From assembly GCF_011927825.1 (NCBI RefSeq), contig NZ_JAATJI010000002.1, positions 124,001 to 188,000 on the forward strand: 64,000 nucleotides of DNA, in the 5' to 3' direction. The notes below the pieces were generated by a model. That model did not search any database and was not told where the DNA came from. It saw only the letters and a list, made by a program, of their open reading frames with translations. Within the stretch, counting starts at the first letter, position 1, and each line of letters begins with the position of its first letter. This DNA comes from Polymorphobacter fuscus. GTDB lineage: Bacteria; Pseudomonadota; Alphaproteobacteria; Sphingomonadales; Sphingomonadaceae. Both the position numbers and the translations under genes were made by a program. Below are positions 17,716 to 26,853 of the stretch, piece after piece.

Positions 17716-17813
17716 CCGCGATTCTGCGCCGCTGCGAGCCGCGGAGCCTGTCCTACACGAACCAGATCGGATATAGACGCAGTGTTCGTGCAACGCTCAT
17801 CCGCACGCGCAAT

Positions 17814-17840
17814 CGTCATCCCCGCGAAGGCGGGGATCCA
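17814..17840. repeat. REP-like palindromic element
   Basis: An 8-bp inverted repeat, ATCCCCGC/GCGGGGAT, around GAAG, in the context CGTCATCCCCGCGAAGGCGG. This unit is a familiar dispersed intergenic palindrome in Alphaproteobacteria and other Proteobacteria. Only one copy was noticed in this window. Confidence 0.6.
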
Positions 17841-17893
17841 TCTCCCGATTGCGGAAGCCGGACCCCGCCGTCACATTCGTCAGAGGGAGCAGG

Positions 17894-17980
17894 ATGAAGA
17901 CCGCAATAGCGCCCAGCGTTGACCAGCCGCAAACCGCGCAGCCGACTGCCGACCAAAGTCCGACCCCCGATTCGGTGTGA
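17894..17980 (+). CDS. Possible small protein (28 aa)
   Basis: An ATG seven bases behind AGGGAG opens a 28-codon frame ending in TGA. The product is Thr/Pro/Gln/Asp-rich (PQTAQPTADQSPTPDS) and would be disordered. It is based only on the good ribosome site and open frame. No homologue is recognised, and it could be chance. Confidence 0.22.
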   Translation: MKTAIAPSVDQPQTAQPTADQSPTPDSV

Positions 17981-18022
17981 CTTTCGAGACTTTCTAAATT
18001 CCTGTTAACCTTTGCCCGCCGG

Positions 18023-18934
18023 TCAGTGCGGCGGAACCGCCTTCAGATAGGCCGCGATCGCCGCCCGGTCTTCCGGCGTCAGCTTCGCCATGTTGCGCTG
18101 GACCGCCGCCATCGACCCGCCGACCGAATCATATTCGGGGGTAAAGCCGGTTTCCAGATAATCGGCGATTTCGGCCGCCGACCAGCTGCCGATGCCGGCC
18201 GTGCCCGGTGTGATGTTGGGCACTTTGCCCGGCCCGTCGAGGCTGGCGGCGCCGGCGAGCCAGCGGCCGCGGTCAAGCCCGCCAAGCCCGCCGAGACCAC
18301 GTGCCGTATGGCATTCGCCGCAATGGCCCGGGCCTTCGACCAGATACCGGCCGGCGCGCGCCGCGGCGGGTGCGCCGGCGGGAAGGGCGATCACCGGTTC
18401 GGCATCGCCCATGAAGGCCCGTTTCCACAGGCCGATCCCGCGGCGAATGTTGAACGGAAACGACAGGTCATTGGCATGGGCGTCGGTCGTCATGGGCGGC
18501 AGCGTCTTCATGAAGGCGAACAGGTCGGCGATGTCGCCGGGGGTCATCCGCTGGTACGATGCATAGGGGAAGGCCGGGTAAAGATGGCGACCGGCCGGAT
18601 CGACGCCGCGCTGCATGGCATTGGCAAAATCGGCCAGCCGCCATCGGCCGATGCCATGGACCGGATCGGGGGAGATATTGGGCGCGTAAAAGGTCCCGAA
18701 CGGCGTTTTCAGCGGCGCCCCGCCGCCGAGGCGGAGCTGGGCATCGCCGGTCGCCTTGGCTTCGGCATGGCACGACGCACAGCCGCCGGCCCAGAAGATC
18801 CGCTGGCCACGCGCCGCCACGCCGCTGGTTTCCGCGGCGATGCGGTCGGCCGGCAGGCGCTGCGGCGCCGTCGCCCACCAGAGCCCGGCGCCGATGACGG
18901 CAAGCACGGCGACAAGGATGGCGATCAACCGCAC
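18023..18934 (-). CDS. Membrane-anchored dihaem cytochrome c
   Basis: 303 residues. An N-terminal hydrophobic helix (LIAILVAVLAVIGAGLWWA) acts as anchor or signal. Two haem c sites are present: CASCH near residue 52 and CGECH near residue 205. Downstream Met-containing segments could serve as axial ligands. The two-domain layout resembles cytochrome subunits of periplasmic dehydrogenases, but no dehydrogenase gene is adjacent. It starts 15 bases after the stop of the cytochrome c'-like gene, so the pair is likely one transcript, with electron transfer between them possible. Confidence 0.88.
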   Translation of the reverse strand: MRLIAILVAVLAVIGAGLWWATAPQRLPADRIAAETSGVAARGQRIFWAGGCASCHAEAKATGDAQLRLGGGAPLKTPFGTFYAPNISPDPVHGIGRWRLADFANAMQRGVDPAGRHLYPAFPYASYQRMTPGDIADLFAFMKTLPPMTTDAHANDLSFPFNIRRGIGLWKRAFMGDAEPVIALPAGAPAAARAGRYLVEGPGHCGECHTARGLGGLGGLDRGRWLAGAASLDGPGKVPNITPGTAGIGSWSAAEIADYLETGFTPEYDSVGGSMAAVQRNMAKLTPEDRAAIAAYLKAVPPH

Positions 18935-18949
18935 CGCGACGATCCCGCG

Positions 18950-19402
18950 CTATTTCTTGACGCGGAACGCCTCGTGGCAGCTTTTGCAATTGGCGGTGAC
19001 AAGGCCGAACTGCTGGCCAAAGGCTTCCTTGGTGGTGACCTTGGCGGCGATGGCGTTGCCGGTGTCCTTTTCGAACTTGGCGAGCGCTGCCTTGAATTCT
19101 GCGGGCTTTTCCCAGATCGCCGGCGAGGCTTCGGACTTGGGCGTGATGCTGCCCTTGGGGAAATAATTGCCGAACTTGGTGGCGACGTCGTGCATGCCGA
19201 CAAAGATCGCCTGCGCCTTGGCAGCGTCGAAGGGGATCTCCCCCTTCAGGATCTGCCCGCCGGCCTTGGCGTCCTTGCCGTTCTGCTCCATCAACTTCGA
19301 GCGCATCGCGGCCGCATCGTCCGCCGCAGCGGCCCAGCCGACCGAGGGGGCGACGAGCATGACGGCTGCGCAGGCGGCGACCAGCATCTTGGGACGAACC
19401 AT
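18950..19402 (-). CDS. Cytochrome c'-like periplasmic protein
   Basis: 150 residues with a signal peptide (MLVAACAAVMLVAPSVGWA). Four-helix-bundle composition with a C-terminal haem motif CKSCHEAFR, the signature of class II cytochromes (c' and c-556). These bind NO or CO, or transfer electrons, in the periplasm. First gene of the two-gene cytochrome unit on the minus strand. Confidence 0.9.
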   Translation of the reverse strand: MVRPKMLVAACAAVMLVAPSVGWAAAADDAAAMRSKLMEQNGKDAKAGGQILKGEIPFDAAKAQAIFVGMHDVATKFGNYFPKGSITPKSEASPAIWEKPAEFKAALAKFEKDTGNAIAAKVTTKEAFGQQFGLVTANCKSCHEAFRVKK

Positions 19403-19480
19403 GGCAAATCACTCCGGCAGTTGTGGCAACGGCCGATAATTGAACCCAGATTCGCCGCCGGCGCAACCGGCAAAGCGCGA

Positions 19481-20695
19481 CTATTCGGCCGCCTGGGCAA
19501 AGAGGCCGGTCATCGTCGCGGCTTCGTCGAACCGGTCGAGGACGATTTCCAGCTGGTCGGCACTATGTTCGGCACACAGCGAACAGCGCAGCAGGAAGAC
19601 GCCGACCGGCGTCGCCGGCGGGCGCGACATATTGACGTAGACGCCGAGGCCGATCATCGCCGCCCACATGCGCACGGTGGTTTCCTGGTCGGGCATCAGC
19701 ACCGACACGATGGCGCTTTCGGGGGTTTCGGTCGCGAGGCGGAAGCCGCGTGCCTTCAGCCCGCCGTGCAGCTTGCGAGTCATGTCCCACAGCCGTGCGC
19801 GCTTGTCGCCGGCGTGCATCAGCTTGCGGATGGAGGTCGCGGCGCAGGCGACGACGGCCGGCGGCAACGACGCGGTGAAGGTATAGGGGCGGCAGACGAG
19901 GCGCAGGATCTCGAACTTGGGATGGTTCGACACGCAGAAGCCGCCGACCGTGCCGACCGATTTGGAAAAGGTGCCGACGACGAAATCGACATCATCGGCA
20001 ACGCCGGCGGCTTCATAGACGCCGCGGCCGTTCTCGCCGAAAAAGCCCATGCCATGGGCTTCGTCGACGAGGACCATGCAATTGTGCGCCTTGGCGATGG
20101 CGACCAGTTCCTTCAGCGGCGCGATATCGCCGAGCATCGAATAGACGCCTTCGAGGATGACCAGCTTGCCGGCTTCGGGTGGCAGCCGGCGCAGGCGCTT
20201 TTCCAGGTCCTCGGCACTATTGTGCTTGAAGCGAACGATATCGGCATTGCCCAGATAGCAGCCGTCATAGATCGAGGCATGGCTGTCGGCATCGAGGATG
20301 ACGAAGTCGCCCTTGCCGGCGAGCGTCGAGACCATGCCGAGATTGGCCTGATAGCCGGTCGAGAACACCATGGCATGGTCCATGCCGTAGAAATCCTTGA
20401 GCGCGTCCTCGCATTCCCTGTGGCCCTGGTAGGTGCCGTTGAGAACACGGCTGCCGGTGGTGCCGGCGCCGAAACGGGTCAGGGCGTCCTTGCCGGCAGC
20501 GATGACATCGGGGTCGAAGGTCATCCCCATGTAATTATAGGTGCCGAGCAGGATGGTGTCCTTGCCGTCGATGACCGCGACGGTCGGCGACTTGACCTCC
20601 TCCATGACGATCGCGAACGGGTCGCGGATGCCCGACGACAACAGGCCGGCGCGCTCGTTGATCAGCGGATCGAACTTGGAGAAGAGGTCGGTCAC
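19481..20695 (-). CDS. spt: Serine palmitoyltransferase
   Basis: 404 residues from a GTG that overlaps the carrier-protein stop. A PLP-dependent alpha-oxoamine synthase: LGTYNYMGMT and GAGTTGSRVLNGTYQGH at the N-terminus, DADSHASIYDG, the PLP-contacting DEAHGMGFFG, and the Schiff-base Lys245 in GTFSKSVGTVGGF. It condenses L-serine with a fatty acyl thioester to 3-ketosphinganine, the first step of sphingolipid synthesis. The adjacent dedicated ACP and acyl ligase suggest an acyl-ACP donor. This is a hallmark gene of Sphingomonadales. Confidence 0.96.
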   Translation of the reverse strand: MTDLFSKFDPLINERAGLLSSGIRDPFAIVMEEVKSPTVAVIDGKDTILLGTYNYMGMTFDPDVIAAGKDALTRFGAGTTGSRVLNGTYQGHRECEDALKDFYGMDHAMVFSTGYQANLGMVSTLAGKGDFVILDADSHASIYDGCYLGNADIVRFKHNSAEDLEKRLRRLPPEAGKLVILEGVYSMLGDIAPLKELVAIAKAHNCMVLVDEAHGMGFFGENGRGVYEAAGVADDVDFVVGTFSKSVGTVGGFCVSNHPKFEILRLVCRPYTFTASLPPAVVACAATSIRKLMHAGDKRARLWDMTRKLHGGLKARGFRLATETPESAIVSVLMPDQETTVRMWAAMIGLGVYVNMSRPPATPVGVFLLRCSLCAEHSADQLEIVLDRFDEAATMTGLFAQAAE

Positions 20696-20937
20696 TTGGC
20701 GACCAGTTTCGTCACCGCGTCGGCGACCTGGCCGATGGTTTCAAGGTCGGGGAGCATGTTGAGCGGCATCACGATATCCCATTCGTCCTCCATGCTGGCG
20801 ACAAGGTCCATCACCGTCAGCGAGTCCATCTCAAGGTCGCCGGCGAACGTCGTCGTTTCGGCAAGCGGCGCCTTCTTGAGGTTGAGCGGTTCGATAAGTT
20901 CGATGATGCGGGCGTAGACCTGCGCGCGGCTTGTCAT
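20692..20937 (-). CDS. Acyl carrier protein of the sphingolipid operon
   Basis: 81 residues from the ATG at 20937. An acidic four-helix carrier protein with the phosphopantetheine Ser39 in DLEMDSLTVMDL. Its position immediately upstream of spt, with a four-base overlap, marks it as the dedicated acyl donor for serine palmitoyltransferase, as known from Caulobacter and sphingomonads. It is distinct from the housekeeping AcpP. Confidence 0.92.
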   Translation of the reverse strand: MTSRAQVYARIIELIEPLNLKKAPLAETTTFAGDLEMDSLTVMDLVASMEDEWDIVMPLNMLPDLETIGQVADAVTKLVAK

Positions 20938-21006
20938 GAAGACTCCTTTGATCGGCGGGCTTTGCCTTAACAAAATGTCCAAAGCGGGGCCAGTTCACAC
21001 CCGGGT

Positions 21007-21882
21007 TCAAAGCCACGCTTTTGCACGAAAGCCGGCGACCGTGTCCGCAACGCCTTCGGCCAGGCCGATTTCCGGGCGCCACACTCCGGCCAGCGCGGCG
21101 TTGCCGCCACGCGCCACCCAATCGGGATGGGCGATGTATCGCGCCCGGTCGCGCGTCAATTTGGCGGACAGGCCGATCCGGGCGGCGACATGCAGCATCG
21201 ACACCGGCAACGGGATGACCCGGACCCGCCGCCCGAGGGCGCCGCCGATGGCCTGGGCGAAATCGGCATGCGAATGACCGTTGGCAGCGCCATCGTCGAT
21301 TTCCAGCAATCGGTGCGACGGGCCACCGCCGGCCAGCGCCAGCAGCGCGCCCGCCAGATCGTCGACGTGGAGCAGCGAGATCCGCCCCGGCGGCGCGATG
21401 TAGAGCCCGCGCGCCGCCAGCTTGTAGATGTCGCGCATTTCGGCATCGGCCGGCCCATAGACGCCCGGCGGGCGGACGATGACCCAGTCCAGCGCGCTCG
21501 CCATGACCAATTGTTCCGCGGCGGCCTTGGAGGCGCCATACATGGAAAGCTGCGCTTCGCGCGCCGCCAGGCTGGAGACATGGACGAACCGGCGCACGCC
21601 CGCCGCCTGCGCCGCCGCCAGCACCGTTGCCGTGCCGGCGACATTGGCGGCGTCGAAGACTTCGCGGGTCGGGGCACTGACGACGCCGGCGATATGGATG
21701 ACGGCGCTGGCACCGTCACACAGGGCGGCAAGGGCGGCGGTGTCGGCAAGATCACCCGCGATCCAGCCAATGTCGGGCCTGGCGGGCCGGGGTGTGCGGG
21801 TCAGCGCGCGAACGGGGGTGTTGGCGAGGGCGAGCACCCGCTGGCCGACAAAGCCGGTGGCACCGGTAATGGCAATGGTCAT
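21007..21882 (-). CDS. cerR: NAD(P)-dependent SDR, probable ceramide reductase
   Basis: 291 residues of the extended SDR (epimerase-like) type. The nucleotide-binding glycine motif TGATGFVGQR is at residues 6-15. The Tyr-x-x-x-Lys dyad is in SMYGASKAA, and HVSSLA gives the Ser. In Caulobacter a homologue in the same cluster (CerR) reduces the 3-keto group after N-acylation, and the same role is inferred here from gene order. No separate N-acyltransferase (bacterial ceramide synthase) is seen nearby, so that step must be encoded elsewhere. Confidence 0.8.
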   Translation of the reverse strand: MTIAITGATGFVGQRVLALANTPVRALTRTPRPARPDIGWIAGDLADTAALAALCDGASAVIHIAGVVSAPTREVFDAANVAGTATVLAAAQAAGVRRFVHVSSLAAREAQLSMYGASKAAAEQLVMASALDWVIVRPPGVYGPADAEMRDIYKLAARGLYIAPPGRISLLHVDDLAGALLALAGGGPSHRLLEIDDGAANGHSHADFAQAIGGALGRRVRVIPLPVSMLHVAARIGLSAKLTRDRARYIAHPDWVARGGNAALAGVWRPEIGLAEGVADTVAGFRAKAWL

Positions 21883-21922
21883 GGCAATCGTGATGCCGTC
21901 ACATCACGACCATGCCCGGTCG

Positions 21923-23680
21923 TCAGGCCGCCACGTCGAACGGCTGGATCTCGCCCGACAGATATTGCATCCGCGCCTTCGATCGGCTCAGCTTGCCCGA
22001 TGAAGTCTTGGGCAGGGTCCGCGGCGGCACCAGTTCGACGACACACGACATGCCGGTGATGGCGCGCACCTTGGTGCGGATCGCTTCGCGCAAATTGTTG
22101 CGTTCCTCGACATCCGACGTCCGGCATTGCACCAGCACCGCCGGCGATTCCTCGCCCGATGGCGTGGTGATGGCAAAGGCGGCAATGTCACCGGCCTTGA
22201 AGCCCGGCAGTTGCTCGATCGCCCATTCGATGTCCTGCGGCCAATGGTTCTTGCCATTGATGATGATCATGTCCTTGGCGCGCCCGACGAGGAAGATCGA
22301 CCCCGCGGACAGATAGCCCATGTCGCCGGTATCGAGCCAGCCATCGGGCGAAAGCGCCGCCGCCGTCGCTTCGGGATCGCGGAAATAGCCGGCCATGACG
22401 CCGAGGCCGCGGACGTAGATGCGGCCGATCCGGCGGTCGGGCAGCACAGCGCCTTCCTCGTCGCGGACTTCGATGGTCAGGCCGGGCACGGCCTTGCCGC
22501 AGTTGACGATGGCGCGATAGCGCGTCGGGCGGCGCGGCTTGTCCTTCAGGCCCGGGCGGGCATCGCTGCCGCCGGACAGGATGCGTTCGTCGATGAGATC
22601 GGACACGATGCCTTCGCCAAGCGGCATGATCGTCACCGCCAGCGTGGCTTCGGCGAGGCCATAGCTCGGCAGGAAGGCGCTGGCCTTGAAGCCGGCGGCG
22701 GCAAAGACGTCGACAAAGGCCTGCATGACTTCGGGGCGGATCATGTCGGCGCCATTGCCGGCAACGCGCCAGCGGGACAGGTCGAAACGCGCCGCGACGT
22801 CGATCGACGGCGAAATCCGGCGGGCGCAGATGTCGTAACCGAACGTCGGCGAATAGCTCAGCGTGTTGTGCGGGTTGCGGCTGATCAGCGTCAGCCAGCT
22901 GAGCGGACGGCGGGCAAAATCCTCGGTGGCGAGATAATCGACCGAAATCTGGTTGGCGAGCGGCGCCAGCATGCAGCCGACCAGCCCCATGTCATGATAC
23001 CAGGGCAGCCACGAGACGACACGGTCGCCATGGCCGGCTTCCATGCAATGGGCATGGCCGGCGAGGTTGGCCAGCAACGCCTCGTGGGTCACCGATACGC
23101 CGTGCGGGAAGCGGGTGCTGCCGCTGGAATATTGCAGATAGGCGATATCGGTCGACCGCGCCTGGGGCAGCGGCGCATCGGGCGCCGTCTCGGCGAAATA
23201 CACCGCCCAGTCAGCGGCGGTGCAAAGCCCCTGCGCCGCCTGTTCGACCATCGGGAACAGCCCTTCGGGCGACAGGACCAGGCGCGGGTCGCAGCTGCGC
23301 AGCTGGGTGGCAATCTGGTCGACATAGGCGTCGCGGCCGCCGAAACTTGTCGGCAACGGCAGCGGCACCGGCAGCGCGCCGGCGTAAATGGCGGCAAAGA
23401 AGGCGGCGGCAAAGCCTGGGCCGGTTTCGGCGATCAGCGCAACGCGGTCGCCGGGCGCGACGCCGTCGGCGATCAGCCGCAGCGCCTGGCGGCGCGCATC
23501 GGCAGCGATGGCGCGATAGGGATAGGCATGGACGAGATCGGCGCGGGCATCGTGAAAATTCATGCCCTTGTCGCCCAAGGCCGCATAGTCGAGGGCTTCG
23601 CCAAGGGTGGCAAAGGACGCCCGCTTGTAGGGCAGGGCATCGAAGGTCGGCGTCGCTTTCAGTTCCAGGCTCTTGTCCAA
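21923..23680 (-). CDS. Fatty acyl-AMP ligase / acyl-ACP synthetase of the sphingolipid operon
   Basis: 585 residues of the ANL adenylating family, FAAL subtype. The phosphate-binding motif YLQYSSGSTRFPHG, SWLPWYHDMGL, the substrate-pocket SYGLAEATLAV and the core GWLDTGDMGYL are present. The FAAL length and YHDMGL pattern favour loading an ACP rather than CoA. It is the first gene of the four-gene minus-strand unit and would charge the carrier protein at 20.7-20.9 kb with a fatty acid for Spt. The spacing to the SDR gene is 40 bases. Confidence 0.9.
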   Translation of the reverse strand: MDKSLELKATPTFDALPYKRASFATLGEALDYAALGDKGMNFHDARADLVHAYPYRAIAADARRQALRLIADGVAPGDRVALIAETGPGFAAAFFAAIYAGALPVPLPLPTSFGGRDAYVDQIATQLRSCDPRLVLSPEGLFPMVEQAAQGLCTAADWAVYFAETAPDAPLPQARSTDIAYLQYSSGSTRFPHGVSVTHEALLANLAGHAHCMEAGHGDRVVSWLPWYHDMGLVGCMLAPLANQISVDYLATEDFARRPLSWLTLISRNPHNTLSYSPTFGYDICARRISPSIDVAARFDLSRWRVAGNGADMIRPEVMQAFVDVFAAAGFKASAFLPSYGLAEATLAVTIMPLGEGIVSDLIDERILSGGSDARPGLKDKPRRPTRYRAIVNCGKAVPGLTIEVRDEEGAVLPDRRIGRIYVRGLGVMAGYFRDPEATAAALSPDGWLDTGDMGYLSAGSIFLVGRAKDMIIINGKNHWPQDIEWAIEQLPGFKAGDIAAFAITTPSGEESPAVLVQCRTSDVEERNNLREAIRTKVRAITGMSCVVELVPPRTLPKTSSGKLSRSKARMQYLSGEIQPFDVAA

Positions 23681-23795
23681 GCCCTGTCTCCCTTTGTCCC
23701 CGTCGGCGCACCGAAACGGCGGACGACGGATTTATGAATCGTCTCTGCCCCAGCCGGGCGTTTAAATTCCGGCCCGATCATGGCACAAACAAGGC

Positions 23796-24404
23796 ATGAC
23801 GAAAGAAAGCCACGACGGCGACGGCGAAAAACGCCCGCAGCGGCAAAAGCGACGCGAATATGCGCCGCGCGAACCCCGGCCCATCGATGCGGCGCAGTTG
23901 CAGGACATGGCGCTGGGCTATGCCGCGCGCTATGCGACGACGGCGGCCAAGCTGCGCCGCTATCTGGTACGCAAGCTGGGGGAACGGCTGTGGACGCCCG
24001 CCGACCCACCCGACATCGAGGCGCTGGTGCTGCGGCTGACCAGCCTCGGCTATGTCGACGACCGCGCCTATGCGGCGGCCAAGCAACGCGATCTAACGGC
24101 GCGCGGCTTCGGCGCCGGCCGGGTGCGGGGTGCGCTGTCGGCCGCCGGCGTGTCCAGGGATGATGCAGGTGCCGTGATGGCGCCGGAGGACGGAGCGCCC
24201 TGGGACCCCTATGCGCCGGCGATTGCCTTTGCCCGCCGCCGGCGCTTCGGACCATTCGCGCGCGACGGCGCCGGAACCGATCCGGCACGGCGGCAGCGGG
24301 AGATGGCGGCGATGGCGCGCGCCGGCCATGACTTCGGCGTGGCGCGGCGGGTGTTGGCGGCCGTGGATGCCGAAGCCGCCGCGGCGTTGACACAGGATGA
24401 TTGA
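23796..24404 (+). CDS. recX: RecX-family regulatory protein
   Basis: 202 residues. The RecX three-helix repeat pattern is visible: ALGYAARYATTAAKLRRYLVRKL and LVLRLTSLGYVDDRAYAAAKQRDLTARGFG. A basic N-terminus (RPQRQKRREY) and an Ala-rich C-terminal repeat follow. RecX modulates RecA filaments. It is not beside recA here. It is divergent from the sphingolipid operon and convergent with clpA. Confidence 0.82.
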   Translation: MTKESHDGDGEKRPQRQKRREYAPREPRPIDAAQLQDMALGYAARYATTAAKLRRYLVRKLGERLWTPADPPDIEALVLRLTSLGYVDDRAYAAAKQRDLTARGFGAGRVRGALSAAGVSRDDAGAVMAPEDGAPWDPYAPAIAFARRRRFGPFARDGAGTDPARRQREMAAMARAGHDFGVARRVLAAVDAEAAAALTQDD

Positions 24405-24428
24405 ACGCTCGCTGGCGGCGGTCACATG

Positions 24429-24458
24429 AAAACGCCGCCGGGGTTGCCCCCGGCGGCG
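24429..24458 (-). terminator. Rho-independent terminator of clpA
   Basis: A perfect 11-bp stem, CGCCGCCGGGG (24433-24443) with CCCCGGCGGCG (24448-24458), and loop TTGC. On the minus strand it is followed by TTTT (complement of 24429-24432), so it stops clpA transcription. It lies between the convergent recX and clpA and may also block recX read-through. Confidence 0.9.
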
Positions 24459-24489
24459 TGCTTCAGCCTTGCGCATTCAGCCGCGCGTC

Positions 24490-26853
24490 TCAGGCGTCCA
24501 CGGTCGGCGGCGGCAGCGCCTTGGTGGACCGGAGCCGCTTGGCGCGCGGCGGTTTCTTCGCCGCCGGGACGATCTCGAACGCCAGGTCGTTGTCCTTCAG
24601 ATGGACGCGGACTTCGCCGCCATGGACCAGCTTGCCGAACAGCAGTTCCTCGGCGAGCGGCTGCTTGATCTTTTCCTGGATCAGGCGGCCCATCGGGCGG
24701 GCACCGTACAGCTTGTCATAGCCGCGCTCGGTCAGCCAGCTCTTGGCTTCGTCGGTCAGGCCGATGTGGACGTCGCGCTCGGCAAGCTGGACCTCAAGCT
24801 CGAGGACGAACTTGTCGATGACGCGGGCGACAACTTCGGGCGGCAGGTAATCGAACGCCACGACCGCATCGAGACGGTTGCGGAATTCGGGGGTGAACAT
24901 CCGCTTGATCGCCTCCTCGTCCTCCCCGACGCGCTGGGTGGAGCCGAACCCGACCCCTTCACGCGCCATGTCGGCGGCGCCGGCATTGGTCGTCATGATG
25001 AGGATGGTGTTGCGGAAATCGACCGTTTTGCCGTGGTGGTCGGTCAGCTTGCCATTGTCCATGACCTGCAACAGGATGTTGAACAGATCGGGGTGCGCCT
25101 TCTCGATCTCGTCGAGCAGCAGCACCGAATGCGGCTGCTGGTCGACGGCATCGGTGAGCAAGCCGCCCTGGTCGAAGCCGACATAGCCCGGGGGCGCACC
25201 GATCAGCCGCGAGACCGAGTGGCGCTCCATATATTCGGACATGTCGAAGCGCGTCAGCGGAATGCCGAGGATGGCGGCAAGCTGTTTGGCGACTTCGGTC
25301 TTGCCGACCCCGGTGGGGCCCGAGAACAGATAGCTGCCGATCGGCTTGTTGGGCTCGCGAAGGCCCGCGCGGCTGAGCTTGATCGCGCTCGCCACCCGTT
25401 CGATCGCCTTGTCCTGGCCAAAGACAACGCGCTTGAGATCGGCCTCGAGCGTGCCAAGCGCCTTCTTGTCGTCGGTCGAAACCGACTTCGGCGGGATGCG
25501 CGCCATCGTGGCGATCACCGCCTCGACCTCGCGGACGCCGATGGTCTTCTTGCGCTTGTTTTCGGGCACCAGCATCTGCGATGCGCCAGTCTCGTCGATG
25601 ACGTCGATCGCCTTGTCGGGCAGCTTGCGGTCGTTGATGTAGCGCGCCGAAAGCTCGACCGCCGCCTTGATGGCTTCGGGCGTGTATTTCAGCTTGTGGT
25701 GTTCCTCATAGGACGGCCGCAGCCCCATCAGGATCTTGACGGTGTCCTCGATCGACGGCTCGTTGACGTCGATCTTCTGGAACCGGCGCAGCAGGGCGCG
25801 ATCCTTCTCGAAGTGGTTGCGGAACTCCTTGTAGGTCGTCGAGCCGATGCAGCGGATGGCGCCCGAGGACAGCGCCGGCTTGAGCAGGTTCGATGCGTCC
25901 ATGGCGCCGCCCGACGTCGCTCCGGCACCGATGACGGTGTGGATTTCGTCGATGAACAGCACGGCATGGGGCAGCTTTTCCAGCTCGTTGACGACGTTCT
26001 TCAGCCGTTCCTCAAAGTCACCGCGATAGCGCGTGCCGGCGAGCAGCGCGCCCATGTCGAGCGAGTAGATGACGGCGGGCAGCAGCACGTCGGGCACCGA
26101 GCCTTCGATGATCTTGCGCGCCAGGCCCTCGGCGATCGCCGTCTTGCCGACGCCGGGATCGCCGACATAGAGCGGGTTGTTCTTCGACCGGCGGCACAGG
26201 ATCTGGATGGTGCGATCGACCTCGGCGTGACGGCCGATCAGCGGGTCGATCTTGCCGGTCTTGGCCTTTTCGTTGAGGTTGACGGTGAACTGCTTCAGCG
26301 CGGATTCGGCCTTGGCCTTGTCGCCCTTTTCGGATTTTTCCGACTTTTCGGCCTTTTCCGCCTTCTCGCCCTCGTCCCCGCCCGATCCCTTGACGGCGCG
26401 CGCTTCCGACTGGCCCGATTTGGCGATGCCATGGCTGATGAAGCTGACGGCGTCGAGGCGCGTCATGTCCTGCTGCTGCAGGAAGAAAACCGCATGGCTT
26501 TCGCGCTCGGAAAACAGCGCGACGAGGACATTGGCGCCGGTGACTTCCTCGCGCCCGGACGACTGGACGTGGAGGATGGCGCGCTGGACGACGCGCTGGA
26601 AGCCGGCGGTGGGCGACGGATCGACGCTGGCATCGGCCTTCAGCGCCGAAAGCTCGCTGTCGAGATAGCGTGCCAGCTGGCCCTGCAACTCGTCGACGTC
26701 GACGTTGCACGCCTTCAGCACGGCAAGACCGTGGGTATCGCTGGTCAGTGCCAGCAGCAGATGTTCGAGCGTGGCATATTCGTGGGTGCGGCGCGCGGCT
26801 TCGGCCAGCGCGTTGTGCAGCGTTTTTTCCAGCTCGCGGGTGAAAGAGGGCAT
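24490..26853 (-). CDS. clpA: ATP-dependent Clp protease ATP-binding subunit ClpA
   Basis: 787 residues. Residues 1-145 form the double Clp-N repeat. A highly charged Lys/Glu linker (~155-183, repeated EKAEKSEK) follows and is longer than in E. coli. The first AAA+ module has Walker A GDPGVGKT at 231-238, and the second has GPTGVGKTEVAKQL. The C-terminal segment matches ClpA rather than ClpB, as the middle coiled-coil domain is absent. It unfolds substrates for ClpP. The adaptor gene clpS is not directly upstream. The 205 bases before the start contain the promoter region shared with the divergent phosphatase. Confidence 0.96.
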   Translation of the reverse strand: MPSFTRELEKTLHNALAEAARRTHEYATLEHLLLALTSDTHGLAVLKACNVDVDELQGQLARYLDSELSALKADASVDPSPTAGFQRVVQRAILHVQSSGREEVTGANVLVALFSERESHAVFFLQQQDMTRLDAVSFISHGIAKSGQSEARAVKGSGGDEGEKAEKAEKSEKSEKGDKAKAESALKQFTVNLNEKAKTGKIDPLIGRHAEVDRTIQILCRRSKNNPLYVGDPGVGKTAIAEGLARKIIEGSVPDVLLPAVIYSLDMGALLAGTRYRGDFEERLKNVVNELEKLPHAVLFIDEIHTVIGAGATSGGAMDASNLLKPALSSGAIRCIGSTTYKEFRNHFEKDRALLRRFQKIDVNEPSIEDTVKILMGLRPSYEEHHKLKYTPEAIKAAVELSARYINDRKLPDKAIDVIDETGASQMLVPENKRKKTIGVREVEAVIATMARIPPKSVSTDDKKALGTLEADLKRVVFGQDKAIERVASAIKLSRAGLREPNKPIGSYLFSGPTGVGKTEVAKQLAAILGIPLTRFDMSEYMERHSVSRLIGAPPGYVGFDQGGLLTDAVDQQPHSVLLLDEIEKAHPDLFNILLQVMDNGKLTDHHGKTVDFRNTILIMTTNAGAADMAREGVGFGSTQRVGEDEEAIKRMFTPEFRNRLDAVVAFDYLPPEVVARVIDKFVLELEVQLAERDVHIGLTDEAKSWLTERGYDKLYGARPMGRLIQEKIKQPLAEELLFGKLVHGGEVRVHLKDNDLAFEIVPAAKKPPRAKRLRSTKALPPPTVDA

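Larger units (their letters stand above)
17716..18022. other. 307-base intergenic region
   Basis: Lies between the ABC1 kinase (+) and the convergent dihaem cytochrome (-). It holds a REP-like palindrome (17814-17840) and a possible 28-codon reading frame behind a good ribosome site (17894-17980). The last ~40 bases are AT-richer (GTTAACCTTTG). Nothing else is recognisable. Confidence 0.6.

Noticed and set aside
18026..20917. Long plus-strand open frame across the cytochromes and spt
   Set aside because: It spans several real minus-strand genes with haem and PLP motifs, and the plus-strand product has no recognisable domain.
21923..23680. Could the acyl-AMP ligase supply the p-coumaroyl chromophore precursor for the PYP homologue?
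   Set aside because: It is a FAAL-type ligase inside the sphingolipid operon beside its own ACP, which explains it fully. It is 20 kb from the PYP gene.
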